A DNA stretch of 64,000 nt from an uncultured Clostridia bacterium (GTDB taxonomy: Bacteria > Bacillota > Clostridia > Oscillospirales > Ruminococcaceae): assembly GCA_947630825.1 (NCBI GenBank), contig CANRJA010000010.1:1-64000 (forward strand), written 5' to 3'. The notes below the pieces were generated by a model that was not told where the DNA came from, searched no databases, and was given only the letters and a program-made list of their open reading frames with translations. The position numbers and the translations under genes were made by a program. This document shows positions 32,589 to 42,427 of the stretch, piece by piece. Each line of letters begins with the position of its first letter. The stretch's first letter is position 1.

Positions 32589-35387
32589 CTATTTTATAGT
32601 TTTGTAATTCAAATAAATACACTTTACATCCTTAAAGTTCTTTTCTTTCATACCTTTAAGTTCATATATTTCAATACGATAATTACCCTTTTTCTTTATT
32701 TGATAAAACTTTTTAAATTTCTTTTTTCCATTACCCTTCATATAATCTTGCTTTACTTTAAGACTTATTTCTTTATTCTTTTTGTTGTATATTTTAATTC
32801 TATACTTACATCCGCCTCTTCTGGAAAATTTAATTATAATTTTTTTCTTTTTAATCTTAACTTTAGTTTTATTGCGAGAATTTATAATTTTTACTATCTT
32901 TTCATTTTTTTTATTATTTTTACTAGTGTCTTTTGATGTTGTAACATTTGAACCGCTTTGTGTTAATACTTTTTGACCGCATAATTGGCAGATGCCATCA
33001 TTTTTATATTTGTGTGCAGAAGGATTCTTATCAATTATTACAATCTCTTTTTCATCACACCTTTTACAAGTTATTTCTCCTTCTCCTCCTGCTATACATG
33101 TTGGCTCTTTTGTTACTTGTAAAGTCCAATCCCAATCGTGTCCTATTGCAGGAATTACCTCAGTATATGTATCATTACAGGTTTCACAAGTGAATGTCTT
33201 GATACCATCTGCTGTACAGGTTGCTTCTTTAGTAATTATTCCATCATTGTAATTGTGTCCTGTTGCAGGAATTACCTCTGTATATTTGCTTCCGCAATTT
33301 GCATTCTGACAAGTAAATGTCTTTAATCCGTCAGATGTACAGGTTGCTTCCTTAGTTACTTCGCCTTGATTGTAGTTATGTCCCTTTGCCGGAACAAATG
33401 TCCTTGCCTCAAGAACCTTACCGCATACTGAACAGTATTTACCGCCGGACCAACCTGAATCTGTACATGTCGCTGCAACATCATCATAAGCTGTTGCAAC
33501 CTTTGCATTGTACTCTGTATCTAAGTGGCTCTTAATTTGGGTAACTATGTCAGCATCAGTTGCCTCGTTGAGATATATAGTCTCAGGCAGTGTTGTATTA
33601 ACATTCTTAAGTGTTATGCTTCCTACATTGTTATTAACATTATTGTTATCCAAATTTATGATACATACTGATAATGCAGTATATGAAGGAGCATCCGGAA
33701 CTGGATATAATAAATTATAACATACAGTGTATGTACCATCCTCAGGTATTTCTATTGCCGGATTTACAGCTTTGTTAGGAGCCAACATAGAGTTTCCAGA
33801 TTTTATGGTAAACTTCAAAAATGCTCTTGCTCCGCCTTCCGGAACACCGGTTACATCAAATGTTACATATAATGAATTTGTTTGTGCAAGGCTGGTAATT
33901 GGCATAGTACCAGTTACGAGTTTAAGCTCTCCATTATTACTTATTGTAGAGTTTCTCCAACTACCGATGTCAGGAAGTACCTCAGCAGGTGTTGTCAAAT
34001 AAGTTTCATCACAATTCTCTGAATCCTCTGTTGCTAAGAACAACTGTCCGCAATCACTACACTTATAGTGCTCTTTATTTCCTGTTGTGAGACAGGTTGC
34101 ATCTTTACTTTCAACAAATTCAATGTTCTTATGTCCTGTAGCTAAAATAACTAAATCATCATATTCAACTTCATGCTTATCTGTTGCATCAAAATACTTT
34201 TTACAAACCGAACATTGATAGTGTGCCTTTAATCCAGGTTCTGTACATGTTGCATCTTTTTGAGGAATAAGATCAGTATAATCATGATCTATTTTTTCAA
34301 GATTAGCTGCATCAGCATTAGCAATCTCTACATAAGGATCAATTGCATCTCCATTCTCATCAGTTGTACGGTAGAATTTGTTACATCTTGTACACATAAC
34401 CCAACCATAGTTTCCGTCTTCTGTACATGATGGAGCATTATATGCTGCACAGTTTACGCCTTCTTCAGTACCATATTCGTGACCAAGTGCAGGTGCAACA
34501 AAGTCATTTTCATCAATCACACCGTCTTCGTTTGTATCATCCGACTCTACAGTACATTCTGTATAATTATAATTGCCACTGTCGCCAGTTACCTTAGCAT
34601 AAGCGCCACATTTAGTACATGTTGTATAAGATGTACTAATGCCACTATCTTCACAAGTTGCTGCTTTTACAGCTACTATGCCAGCTTCATTCCAAGTGTG
34701 ATTGCCATTCGGATCAAGCTTATCGATTTTTAAAGCGTCTTCGCTTTCAACTTCTTCATACTCATAGTCAGGATCTTCTCCTGTAACCTTTGCATAAGTT
34801 TGACATACTGAACATTGAGCGAAAGCCTCTTTACCTTCTTTTGTGCAAGTTGCAGGTACCTTAGGAGTTACCTCACCCCATGTATGAGGAATTTTAGGAA
34901 TAACTAAATCATCAGGATTAACGTCATCACCGTTTAGAGTTAATTCTTCATAAGTATTTACGCCATCCTCGTCTGTGCTTATAATTTTATAATACTTATT
35001 ACATTCACTACATTGGATATAAGCATATATTCCTGTTGCAGTACATGTAGGATCTGTGCGAGTGCCCTTCAAATTATCATAAACATGTGCATTCTCATCC
35101 GATGCAACGATAATCTGATCCTTAACCTTTTCATATGTAGCCGGAGTTTCAAGATCTACGCCGTTAATTGAAATTACGCAGTTACAATCCTTACACAATA
35201 CATATGCCTTTCCACCAGATTTTTTACAAGTTGGATTATTAGCTTCTATATGTACTAATTTATCATCTGGATGCGTGCAATAGGTATTCTCACCATTATT
35301 CGCACTTACAAAAAATAATCCTGTCGTTTCAACTGCCGTAAAAGAAATAATTGTTGCTAAAATAATTGCTAAAACCCTTTTCACCAT
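32589..35387 (-). CDS. Large secreted Cys-x2-Cys repeat protein
   Basis: 932 aa; signal peptide about 1-29. At least eleven repeats of about 45-75 residues follow the pattern P-T-C-T-x2-G-x5-C-x2-C, such as PATCTKEGKEAFAQCSVC and KEATCTADGIKTFTCETC. The paired cysteines could bind zinc or form disulfides. A beta-sandwich insert of about 150 residues (about 475-620) interrupts the series. The C-terminal 100 residues are strongly basic, suited to binding wall polymers. Such repeats are common in Clostridia surface proteins, with unknown function. GAGAGG lies 8 nt before the ATG. It directly follows the SH3 lipoprotein gene (2 bp apart). Confidence 0.78.
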   Translation of the reverse strand: MVKRVLAIILATIISFTAVETTGLFFVSANNGENTYCTHPDDKLVHIEANNPTCKKSGGKAYVLCKDCNCVISINGVDLETPATYEKVKDQIIVASDENAHVYDNLKGTRTDPTCTATGIYAYIQCSECNKYYKIISTDEDGVNTYEELTLNGDDVNPDDLVIPKIPHTWGEVTPKVPATCTKEGKEAFAQCSVCQTYAKVTGEDPDYEYEEVESEDALKIDKLDPNGNHTWNEAGIVAVKAATCEDSGISTSYTTCTKCGAYAKVTGDSGNYNYTECTVESDDTNEDGVIDENDFVAPALGHEYGTEEGVNCAAYNAPSCTEDGNYGWVMCTRCNKFYRTTDENGDAIDPYVEIANADAANLEKIDHDYTDLIPQKDATCTEPGLKAHYQCSVCKKYFDATDKHEVEYDDLVILATGHKNIEFVESKDATCLTTGNKEHYKCSDCGQLFLATEDSENCDETYLTTPAEVLPDIGSWRNSTISNNGELKLVTGTMPITSLAQTNSLYVTFDVTGVPEGGARAFLKFTIKSGNSMLAPNKAVNPAIEIPEDGTYTVCYNLLYPVPDAPSYTALSVCIINLDNNNVNNNVGSITLKNVNTTLPETIYLNEATDADIVTQIKSHLDTEYNAKVATAYDDVAATCTDSGWSGGKYCSVCGKVLEARTFVPAKGHNYNQGEVTKEATCTSDGLKTFTCQNANCGSKYTEVIPATGHNYNDGIITKEATCTADGIKTFTCETCNDTYTEVIPAIGHDWDWTLQVTKEPTCIAGGEGEITCKRCDEKEIVIIDKNPSAHKYKNDGICQLCGQKVLTQSGSNVTTSKDTSKNNKKNEKIVKIINSRNKTKVKIKKKKIIIKFSRRGGCKYRIKIYNKKNKEISLKVKQDYMKGNGKKKFKKFYQIKKKGNYRIEIYELKGMKEKNFKDVKCIYLNYKTIK

Positions 35388-35389
35388 TC

Positions 35390-36610
35390 TTAATACCTCT
35401 CTAATTCAATAAATTTTTTTGATATCCATCCGTATTGACCATTGTAGTATGTTAAATAAAATTGTCCGCTTGTGTTGTATATCGGAAGTCCATACTCGTC
35501 ATATGGAATCTGATCAAGTTCTTTTGAAGAATATGATGGAGAATCCCTAAGTATCAAATATGAATCGCTGTCTATATCAACCACATATCCCGAATATGAA
35601 CTGTACTTCAATTTAATTAGACATCTTGATGATATCCATCCGTTAAGAGTCGGAAAATACACCCATTTAGTACCTTTAACGCTTTTATAAGCCGACGCTG
35701 TATAGCTGTCGCCCACAGATACAGCGGTTTCGGCATAATAGCTTGTACCCGGTCCCCGCCTTACGTTAATTTCGGTTTCTCCCGTCATATATACCAAATA
35801 GTCGCTGGAATCGTTAGAATAGCTCGGTGTTATGTACTCCATATTATATTTCTCAAGCGTGCTTATGGAAGCTGATGACGGACTGCTCGCCAAAGTCGTA
35901 TCTGTTGCTTTAACTCGCTGATAGAAGGTATATTCTCTTCCGGGCTTTAAATTAGTAAAGTTGGTACTAGCCTGCCAGCTATTTCCGTTGATCGAATACT
36001 CGCACCCATCTACATTCTGAAGGGTTATTGAAGTTTTTGTTCTGCTAACGTCTACAGGCTCTGCCGGAGGATTTGCAGGCTGCATTATTATAACTTTGGT
36101 TGCCTGAGACTGCGGGGATTTGTACCGTACAAAATATGTATTCGGAGACAGTCCCGTTATCTCATTTGAAGTAATCTGCAAATATGAATTTCCTCCGTCA
36201 GCACTGTACTCCATTGTGTTATCCACGTTTTGAATTTTTCCGTCGTCAGCGCCGTTATAAGTACAGTTTACACCTTTAACTACAGGACCGCTGTTTTGAA
36301 CTGCAGGTTCGGAAATCAATATTTCCGTATCTTGACTCATGAAATTGCTGTCAGTCTTTTTGTATCTGACATAATACTTTCCTGCTTTAAGTCCTGTTAT
36401 TATGTCGGTTGTTATTTCAATATACGATTCAGAGCCTTCTGGCTTGTACTCCATTGAACTGTTTACTCCCGTTATCTGACCGTCAGCAGCTCCCTGTTTT
36501 GAGCAGTCAATACCTGCCACTCCCTCAGGGGCATCGGGTAATACACTGTAATCACACCCCGAAAATAATGAAATGCATATTATTATTAATAAACTTACGA
36601 CCTTTTTCAT
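35390..36610 (-). CDS. Lipoprotein with two SH3-type domains
   Basis: 406 aa from ATG 36610, which has AAAGGAG about 9 nt upstream (the track start adds 15 residues). Signal peptide with lipobox LFSGC. Two copies of a beta repeat (GVAGIDCSKQGAADGQI and GVNCTYNGADDGKI) cover about 25-165, followed by an Fn3-like part (about 175-245). Two C-terminal SH3b domains (about 265-330 and 340-406) have INVRRGPGTSY and GQYGWISKKFI. Bacterial SH3b domains often bind peptidoglycan, so this is a likely wall-sensing or wall-binding lipoprotein. Confidence 0.8.
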   Translation of the reverse strand: MKKVVSLLIIICISLFSGCDYSVLPDAPEGVAGIDCSKQGAADGQITGVNSSMEYKPEGSESYIEITTDIITGLKAGKYYVRYKKTDSNFMSQDTEILISEPAVQNSGPVVKGVNCTYNGADDGKIQNVDNTMEYSADGGNSYLQITSNEITGLSPNTYFVRYKSPQSQATKVIIMQPANPPAEPVDVSRTKTSITLQNVDGCEYSINGNSWQASTNFTNLKPGREYTFYQRVKATDTTLASSPSSASISTLEKYNMEYITPSYSNDSSDYLVYMTGETEINVRRGPGTSYYAETAVSVGDSYTASAYKSVKGTKWVYFPTLNGWISSRCLIKLKYSSYSGYVVDIDSDSYLILRDSPSYSSKELDQIPYDEYGLPIYNTSGQFYLTYYNGQYGWISKKFIELERY

Positions 36611-36623
36611 AATGTCCACTCCT

Positions 36624-37229
36624 TTACTCCCAACCATTATCTTTCGATTTGTCATTGCTTGATTTACGAGAAGTATTTTTTATGCTATAATTCGCAGTTG
36701 GTGCTTGTGTAAATTGACTTCTAGTTTGTGTTGTTATGGGTATTTCAGTTACTGCTTTTGGCTCAGTTGCAATAGGATTTGCTGTAGATTTTGCGGTTGT
36801 TGCTCTCTGCTTTTTCTCATTCAAATTGCTTTTATGAATATATCCTATTTTACCCTTGTATTTTACTTTCCAAATTTTTTTGTTATTTTTGTTAAGCACG
36901 ATTACCTTTATAGGTTTTTTGCCATTTGGAGTAAACTCTTCTAAAACCCTACTGTTAGTATCTGCCTTTTCATACATTGCGACATACTCTTTTTCCGGAT
37001 TATATTTTATGTAATAAGGTTCATTTAAAGTTATCTCCACTGTCGTTTGACGAGTCGTAGTAACATTATTAACAGTAGTAGTTGTGATTGTAGATGACTC
37101 ACTTTCTACATAACTGTTATATTTTTCATCAATTTTATCAGCTATGCTTAAAGTTGTTTCTAATCCGCTTTTACATCCTGTAAGTATTGCAATACAAACT
37201 ATCATTGTTACACTTGCTAATCTTTTCAT
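36624..37229 (-). CDS. SH3-domain lipoprotein
   Basis: 201 aa. Signal peptide with lipobox LTGC (Cys19). A Thr-rich linker (about 43-66) leads to one SH3-like domain (about 68-137, EPYYIKYNPEKEYVAMYEKAD ... KYKGKIGYIHKSNL). A Thr/Ser-rich disordered tail ends DNGWE. The same SH3 type, with the same flanks, is found in the 324-aa and 226-aa proteins of this run, so the three are built from one shuffled module. Confidence 0.8.
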   Translation of the reverse strand: MKRLASVTMIVCIAILTGCKSGLETTLSIADKIDEKYNSYVESESSTITTTTVNNVTTTRQTTVEITLNEPYYIKYNPEKEYVAMYEKADTNSRVLEEFTPNGKKPIKVIVLNKNNKKIWKVKYKGKIGYIHKSNLNEKKQRATTAKSTANPIATEPKAVTEIPITTQTRSQFTQAPTANYSIKNTSRKSSNDKSKDNGWE

Positions 37230-37242
37230 TTAATTTACTCCT

Positions 37243-38217
37243 TTACTCCAAACCATTATCTTTTGAATTATCATTATTTGGTTTATCATAACTCGCTTGA
37301 GGTTTTGTATATGTAGTCATTTGATAAGCTCTTGTATTTTGTGCAGTTGTTTCAGACATTTCAGTAGTAGTGGTAGTTGTCATTGCCTTTTGTTCATCCT
37401 TAACTAAATTGTCTCTGTGAATATAGCCTGTCTTGCCTTTGTATTTAACCTTCCACAAATTAGTCTCATCTTTGCTTATCAATGTTACTTTTATTGCCTT
37501 TTTACCGTTAGGACTAAATCGAGTTATAACTTCACTGTCTGTATTTGGTTCTCTGTACATTGCAACATATTCTTTTTCTGAATTATATTTTATGTAATAC
37601 GGTTCATTTAGACTAATTTCAATTGTTGTATTTTGTTTTGTTGTTATCATAGTTGTTGAAGATGTTGTTTGAGTCTTTTTATTTGTAGCTTCAGAGACTT
37701 CTGCCAAATACTTTTTCACATCTCGTTTTCTTATATATTTATCTTTGAATTTCCCATCAATTATACGGAAATATTTGTTTTCATTATTAACTTCAGAAGT
37801 TTTGCTTATAGTTAATTTATCACCGTCTTTCAATTGTTTATCTTGCTTAAACTTTTCGCTTTTCTTAGTATATACATACAGCTTCTCGCCTTTTGGTAAC
37901 TTAACGATTATTTCATCTCCTCTTTGAATTGAATCGCTTATATTTTTACCCGTTGGTAAATTAGTTAAAAGTCTTGGAAAAGCTATTGCTCCGACTACAA
38001 CCACTACAAAAACAAAACATATAGGCAGTATTACCGCAATTAAAGAACCTTTCCTCTTCTTTGACAGCGGCGGTGTATTAGGGATTCTGTCTAATTTCGT
38101 ATAAAGAAGTTTTTCTATAAATTCAAAATCATTTTTATCTTCACCAATCGGATCTTCTCCGCATTTACAAAACTTTTTATTAAATTCAATACTTCTTCCA
38201 CAATTTTTGCAAAGCAT
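37243..38217 (-). CDS. Zinc-ribbon membrane protein with outer SH3-type domains
   Basis: 324 aa. N-terminal zinc ribbon (Cys3-x2-Cys6, Cys17-x-Cys19), a short linker, one membrane helix (about 50-72). Then a first SH3-like stretch (about 97-165, EIIVKLPKGEKLYVYTKKSEKF), a Thr-rich linker and a second SH3 domain (about 200-272). A Thr/Gln-rich tail ends DNGLE. Lies between a lipoprotein and the kinase gene. The second SH3 segment is nearly the same in DNA as that of the gene at 42428-43108. Plausible transmembrane partner of the kinase/phosphatase pair. Confidence 0.8.
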   Translation of the reverse strand: MLCKNCGRSIEFNKKFCKCGEDPIGEDKNDFEFIEKLLYTKLDRIPNTPPLSKKRKGSLIAVILPICFVFVVVVVGAIAFPRLLTNLPTGKNISDSIQRGDEIIVKLPKGEKLYVYTKKSEKFKQDKQLKDGDKLTISKTSEVNNENKYFRIIDGKFKDKYIRKRDVKKYLAEVSEATNKKTQTTSSTTMITTKQNTTIEISLNEPYYIKYNSEKEYVAMYREPNTDSEVITRFSPNGKKAIKVTLISKDETNLWKVKYKGKTGYIHRDNLVKDEQKAMTTTTTTEMSETTAQNTRAYQMTTYTKPQASYDKPNNDNSKDNGLE

Positions 38218-38244
38218 ATTTTTACTCCTTTATTTTATGAATTA

Positions 38245-39312
38245 TCACTTATGTATTCCCATATTGATTTTTAAACCGCCGCTAACAGGCTTGTCCTTAA
38301 TTTCTTTTTCAGGCGATTTTTTTATAGGCACAAATCTAGGCGCCGCAGAATGAGAATTTATTTTTACTTTGGTCAAATCTTCAAATACCTCGTTAATTGA
38401 AATTCTTTGATCAGGATCTTTAATAAGCATTCTTTTTATAATTGATCTTATATCATACGGGATACTATTATCCAAAACAGGAGGTTCATCATTCAATACC
38501 GATTCATAAATATAATGATAGTCTGATGATATTTCCGGAGTTTTCCCGCACATATACTGATGAAAAATTATTCCCAATGCAAACACATCTATTTTTGTTG
38601 TAAGCTTTGCGTCTTTACCTATCATTCTCAAAAATGTTTCAGGAGCCAAATATACAAAATCGCCTTTTATATCTTCAGAGCTTTTTGGCGGTTCACTTTC
38701 AAAATAGCTGTCGCTTATATCTATTATCTTAGCTGTATATGTACCGCTAGCCGTCTTTTTTACTATTATGTTGTTTAATTTTAAATCTGCGTGAACTACT
38801 GACACATTGTTTAACCCTATCAAACAATGTGCAAGAACCTTTAACAGTATGATTTTATTTTCCATCGGCAAGCTTGAAATTATATCTAAGCTTATTCCCT
38901 CTTCTATCTTTTCTGTTACTTGGTAAAATTTGTTTCCAAATTTAAAAAATTGTTTTACTACAACTATGTTTCCGTTTGATACACTTGTTATTGCCTTAAA
39001 TAGTCTTTGTCTATCATCATACCACTGTTTACATATCTCTTTTTGCTTGTTTTTTATGCTCTCCGATATCTCCGAGCTGCTCGGAAATACAGGAGATAAA
39101 AATTCCTTTATAAAATACTCTTTACCATTTTTATTGGCAAATCCCCATCGGGAAAAGCCTGAATTCTTTGTAGTAAATCCCTGCTCTACTACATATCCGT
39201 TTATTTCTTCTCTTTTTCCGCTGAATATGCTGTCGTTTTTCTTTACTTTTTTGTTTTTTATTTTTGTTTCAGTCATCTTCTTTTCAGAAGTAGACGGTAT
39301 ATATACTGGCAT
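38245..39312 (-). CDS. Ser/Thr protein kinase with altered DFG motif
   Basis: 355 aa, soluble. Eukaryotic-type kinase fold: likely ATP-lysine Lys69 (EYFIKEF), catalytic loop HADLKLNN (His174, Asp176, Asn181) and APE at 223-225. The metal-binding motif reads Asp198-Ile-Ser instead of DFG. The Asp is kept, so activity is possible. Unlike PrkC it has no membrane helix or PASTA domains; the C-terminal 50 residues are a basic tail. AGGTGA precedes the ATG. PP2C and VWA genes follow upstream in the same run, the arrangement of kinase-phosphatase-VWA triads. Confidence 0.9.
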   Translation of the reverse strand: MPVYIPSTSEKKMTETKIKNKKVKKNDSIFSGKREEINGYVVEQGFTTKNSGFSRWGFANKNGKEYFIKEFLSPVFPSSSEISESIKNKQKEICKQWYDDRQRLFKAITSVSNGNIVVVKQFFKFGNKFYQVTEKIEEGISLDIISSLPMENKIILLKVLAHCLIGLNNVSVVHADLKLNNIIVKKTASGTYTAKIIDISDSYFESEPPKSSEDIKGDFVYLAPETFLRMIGKDAKLTTKIDVFALGIIFHQYMCGKTPEISSDYHYIYESVLNDEPPVLDNSIPYDIRSIIKRMLIKDPDQRISINEVFEDLTKVKINSHSAAPRFVPIKKSPEKEIKDKPVSGGLKINMGIHK

Positions 39313-39334
39313 TTTTCAATTCACCTGATTTTCA

Positions 39335-40306
39335 TTAGTTACTATAATAATTTATCTTATATTTCTCCCACAGCTCGTATTTAATATCATCTATGTTCTC
39401 ATCATTCATAATTCTTATATAATTCTCATAAATATATCTTTCTCTATCCATAAAATACGATTTCATAGATTTAAACGAACCAAATCCTGTAGCTATAATT
39501 CCGAATGTAAAGTCGTCTGCTGTAAAAGTATTTATATAATCTCTTATCTTTTCTTCAAATTCCATTATGTTTTCCGATGAGCATATTGAATCCAAAATAA
39601 CATATTCAAAATGCATAGGTGTAGGAAAATACCCAAAACAACCGTCTGTTGCTGAAATAAATAGTGACGGTTTATTTACTTTTACCAATTTAAAATGAAT
39701 ATCAAAATCTACATCTAAATTAATTACATTGCTCATCGAGGCATCGCTTGAGATGTTACTCATTGCGTCCTGATCTCCGTTTAAATCATCCTCTGTAACC
39801 TGTCTTAAACCACTTGAATCCAATATGTAGCCTCTTGAATCTCCAACCCACAAAAATTCGCTGTTGATATGACCGTTTTGACAACTTACTGATATTATTG
39901 AGGCAGTCGTGGGGAAGCTTTTGCTTGCCAAGCTTCCCCTGAGCTCTGAACCTCTATTAAGACATTTATTGTTTATTTCATCAAGCGCTTTGCAATATTC
40001 ATATTTTAATTTTTTACAATCGCTTATATCAAAATCAAACGAACCGCTGTTTTCATAGTATTCCAATGTTTTATAGGCGCAGATCCTTGATGCAAGATAA
40101 GCGCCTGTATATGTTTCAGTGGTTTCAGCGTCTATTTTATATCTTTTTGCACCAATTCCTCCGCAGCCGTCAAAAACGGCTATAAACGCATTATTGTTTT
40201 GACATTCTCTAGGATATGAGTATGAAAAGTAGTCTTCCCCCATACCTTCTTTTTTTTCCTCACTGTAAACATCTACTATGTTAAAATATTCACTTAATTC
40301 GTACAC
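39335..40306 (-). CDS. PP2C-family Ser/Thr protein phosphatase
   Basis: 323 aa, soluble. Metal-binding motifs of PP2C: GEDYFS (Glu24-Asp25), VFDGCGG (Asp46-Gly47), WVGDSRGYI, and the later SATDGCFGYF with a metal-site Asp. It probably reverses phosphorylation by the neighbouring kinase, 22 nt downstream. The start is GTG 40306 with GGAGG upstream. A 10-bp inverted repeat GGGGAAGCTT/AAGCTTCCCC lies inside the gene at 39911-39939. Confidence 0.9.
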   Translation of the reverse strand: MYELSEYFNIVDVYSEEKKEGMGEDYFSYSYPRECQNNNAFIAVFDGCGGIGAKRYKIDAETTETYTGAYLASRICAYKTLEYYENSGSFDFDISDCKKLKYEYCKALDEINNKCLNRGSELRGSLASKSFPTTASIISVSCQNGHINSEFLWVGDSRGYILDSSGLRQVTEDDLNGDQDAMSNISSDASMSNVINLDVDFDIHFKLVKVNKPSLFISATDGCFGYFPTPMHFEYVILDSICSSENIMEFEEKIRDYINTFTADDFTFGIIATGFGSFKSMKSYFMDRERYIYENYIRIMNDENIDDIKYELWEKYKINYYSN

Positions 40307-40402
40307 AATAAATACCTCCGAATTTATTTACCGTTATATAACTGTTATTAAGTATGTTTTGATATAAGTAATTAAACTAATGATAAATAATTCAATTTAA
40401 AA

Positions 40403-41089
40403 TTATATGCTGTTTGCTATTGCGTCAATGATTGTAGAATAGTCGTAATCATTTAATCCCTCTCCTGCCTGAGATGGAAAATGTATTACATTCTCCCAGT
40501 TATCTGATATTGTGTTCCAATAAGGCGCGTCCGGAGCAAAAAGCAGCAATCTCTTTTCTGAAAAGCCTACATATCCATTAAGCTGTGCGTTTCCCCACCA
40601 GGAGGTAAGCTCATTGAAATCCTTTGCCATATTTTTAGGATAGTTCGGGGCTTCAGCGCCATAACCAAGATTATGAGTCGACGCATCCGTCCAAACTACA
40701 ATAACCTCCCTTTTCTTTATTCCCTCAGTATCCCAAGGTGAACGAATTGCATAGCCTAGAGCTTCAAGACCGTCCTCAGGCTCGTCTCCTCCGCCCTCTG
40801 CTGCTATTGAATTTATGGTATTACTGAATTCTTCAATCTGGTCAGGCAACACGAAAAAATCTGTTTCCATCATCGCGTCATCGCCGTCAGCCAGATAATC
40901 TCTGAACGAAATAACTCTCACTCTAAGTTTATTTATCATTTTTGACTTTGCCGCCATTGCAGCCATAACATCTTCAAAAAAGTGCAGAGCATTGTCCTTA
41001 ACCATGTCTATAACAGGTACCATACTTGCCGTTGAATCAATGCACAATACTAAATCGATATTATATGTGATCTGATAATTTTCTGCCAT
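40403..41089 (-). CDS. VWA-domain protein (TerY-like)
   Basis: 228 aa, essentially one von Willebrand A domain. The MIDAS metal site begins LCIDSTASM (Asp18-x-Thr20-x-Ser22; most have DxSxS), and VVWTDAS supplies a later Asp. GGGDEPEDGLEALGYAIRSPW is typical of the TerY-like group. No signal peptide, so cytoplasmic; such domains hold partner proteins through the metal. AGGAGG precedes the ATG. Together with the kinase and phosphatase it forms the triad that in other bacteria is linked to ter stress genes, which are absent here. Confidence 0.85.
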   Translation of the reverse strand: MAENYQITYNIDLVLCIDSTASMVPVIDMVKDNALHFFEDVMAAMAAKSKMINKLRVRVISFRDYLADGDDAMMETDFFVLPDQIEEFSNTINSIAAEGGGDEPEDGLEALGYAIRSPWDTEGIKKREVIVVWTDASTHNLGYGAEAPNYPKNMAKDFNELTSWWGNAQLNGYVGFSEKRLLLFAPDAPYWNTISDNWENVIHFPSQAGEGLNDYDYSTIIDAIANSI

Positions 41090-41168
41090 AATAATCCTCC
41101 TGATATTTTTAGACTAAGATAAATCTAATAATTCTTTGATAAAAGCTGTATAAATCGTAAAGCCTTTA

Positions 41169-42269
41169 TTAATCCAAATCCTTTGCTTTTTTAAAGCTTC
41201 CGGTGCTGCGTGAAGTTGTTCCAGCCGGATAACTTCTGTGCGGATCTCCCGCAGCTTTTCCTGTTGGAGTATATCTGTGAGATTTAGTGGTATCTTTTAT
41301 GACACCGCTTCCCGAAATTGTCGTTGTTGTTCTCGAACTATAATCAACTTCCACAGGACGTTTCCACGACGCTCCTGACCTTGAACCTGAAACACCAACA
41401 GGTGTTTTCATTGCTTCCTGTCTTAGCTTGAACAAAGAAATTGCAAATAGAATATACGCTGTGCACTCACAGCCTAACGCTAATGCCAACGCCGGTGAAG
41501 GAACTAACATCAATAAAGCAGACAATCCGAACAAACAACCGTATATATACAGCATAACTCCGACAAAGGTCGGGATTTCTACAAGGTTGTTATTGTATTT
41601 TATAGAATTTATAAGAGACATCAAAGTATTTATAACATAGATTCCGAATATTAAATGCAGCACCAGATATCCGAGTACGAATAATGTTAATAATATCATC
41701 GGTCCCTGAAAGGCACTCGGGATATTCGGTATAAACATAATAGCGTAAATTAATACCACTAAAACTGACAGCCCGTCAAGAACTGTTTTTATAATTTCAA
41801 CAACTCTTATACCAATTAAAGCATTGATTTTTAATTCCGATTTTGAGAACCTTGCATAAAAGCAATATATCATTCCAAATACGCAAATTATAATTGCAGG
41901 TAGATTTGATATAAGAATTGCTGAAATTGAATAATTTACAATGCTTGATAATATTGCCTCTGACAAATCAGATAAGCCAAAAATCTCATTTGCCAATTCA
42001 TTTTGAAAAATACTCGTAGCTGAATTAACCATAAACATTACGCCAAGAAGCTGTAATAAAATATTTGCTGCATAAAATATCACAGCTGCTATTGAAACAT
42101 TTGATTGCGCACATCTTTTTATAGTTTCAATCAAAGGCGAATGTTTAACTCTCTTATGTTCACTATCATAACCGTCTGGTATAAAACTAGTCGGTCTGTC
42201 AAATCCGCAAACTCTGCATCTCACCTCCTCTTCTCTATTTTTGGTTTCACAATGATTGCATTTCCACAT
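41169..42269 (-). CDS. RanBP2-type zinc-finger multi-pass membrane protein
   Basis: 366 aa. N-terminal zinc finger (Cys4-x2-Cys7, Cys18-x2-Cys21), then about six membrane helices between residues 48 and 285, and a basic Ser/Thr-rich cytoplasmic tail of about 80 residues (SRTTTTISGSG and similar) suited to phosphorylation. Family not recognised. AAAGGAAG precedes the ATG. Its place beside the VWA, phosphatase and kinase genes suggests it is the membrane element or a substrate of that system. Confidence 0.75.
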   Translation of the reverse strand: MWKCNHCETKNREEEVRCRVCGFDRPTSFIPDGYDSEHKRVKHSPLIETIKRCAQSNVSIAAVIFYAANILLQLLGVMFMVNSATSIFQNELANEIFGLSDLSEAILSSIVNYSISAILISNLPAIIICVFGMIYCFYARFSKSELKINALIGIRVVEIIKTVLDGLSVLVVLIYAIMFIPNIPSAFQGPMILLTLFVLGYLVLHLIFGIYVINTLMSLINSIKYNNNLVEIPTFVGVMLYIYGCLFGLSALLMLVPSPALALALGCECTAYILFAISLFKLRQEAMKTPVGVSGSRSGASWKRPVEVDYSSRTTTTISGSGVIKDTTKSHRYTPTGKAAGDPHRSYPAGTTSRSTGSFKKAKDLD

Positions 42270-42427
42270 ATGAATACGCTTCCTTTCTATTTTTAATCAT
42301 CAATAAATGATTGATTTTTAAACTTTTTTTAACCTGATTTTTTTGTTGTCCACTTTCCGCAGTACATTTTATTGCTAACTATTTTATAAGCTCTTACACT
42401 AAATTAAATCCTCATAAAATACGCTGG

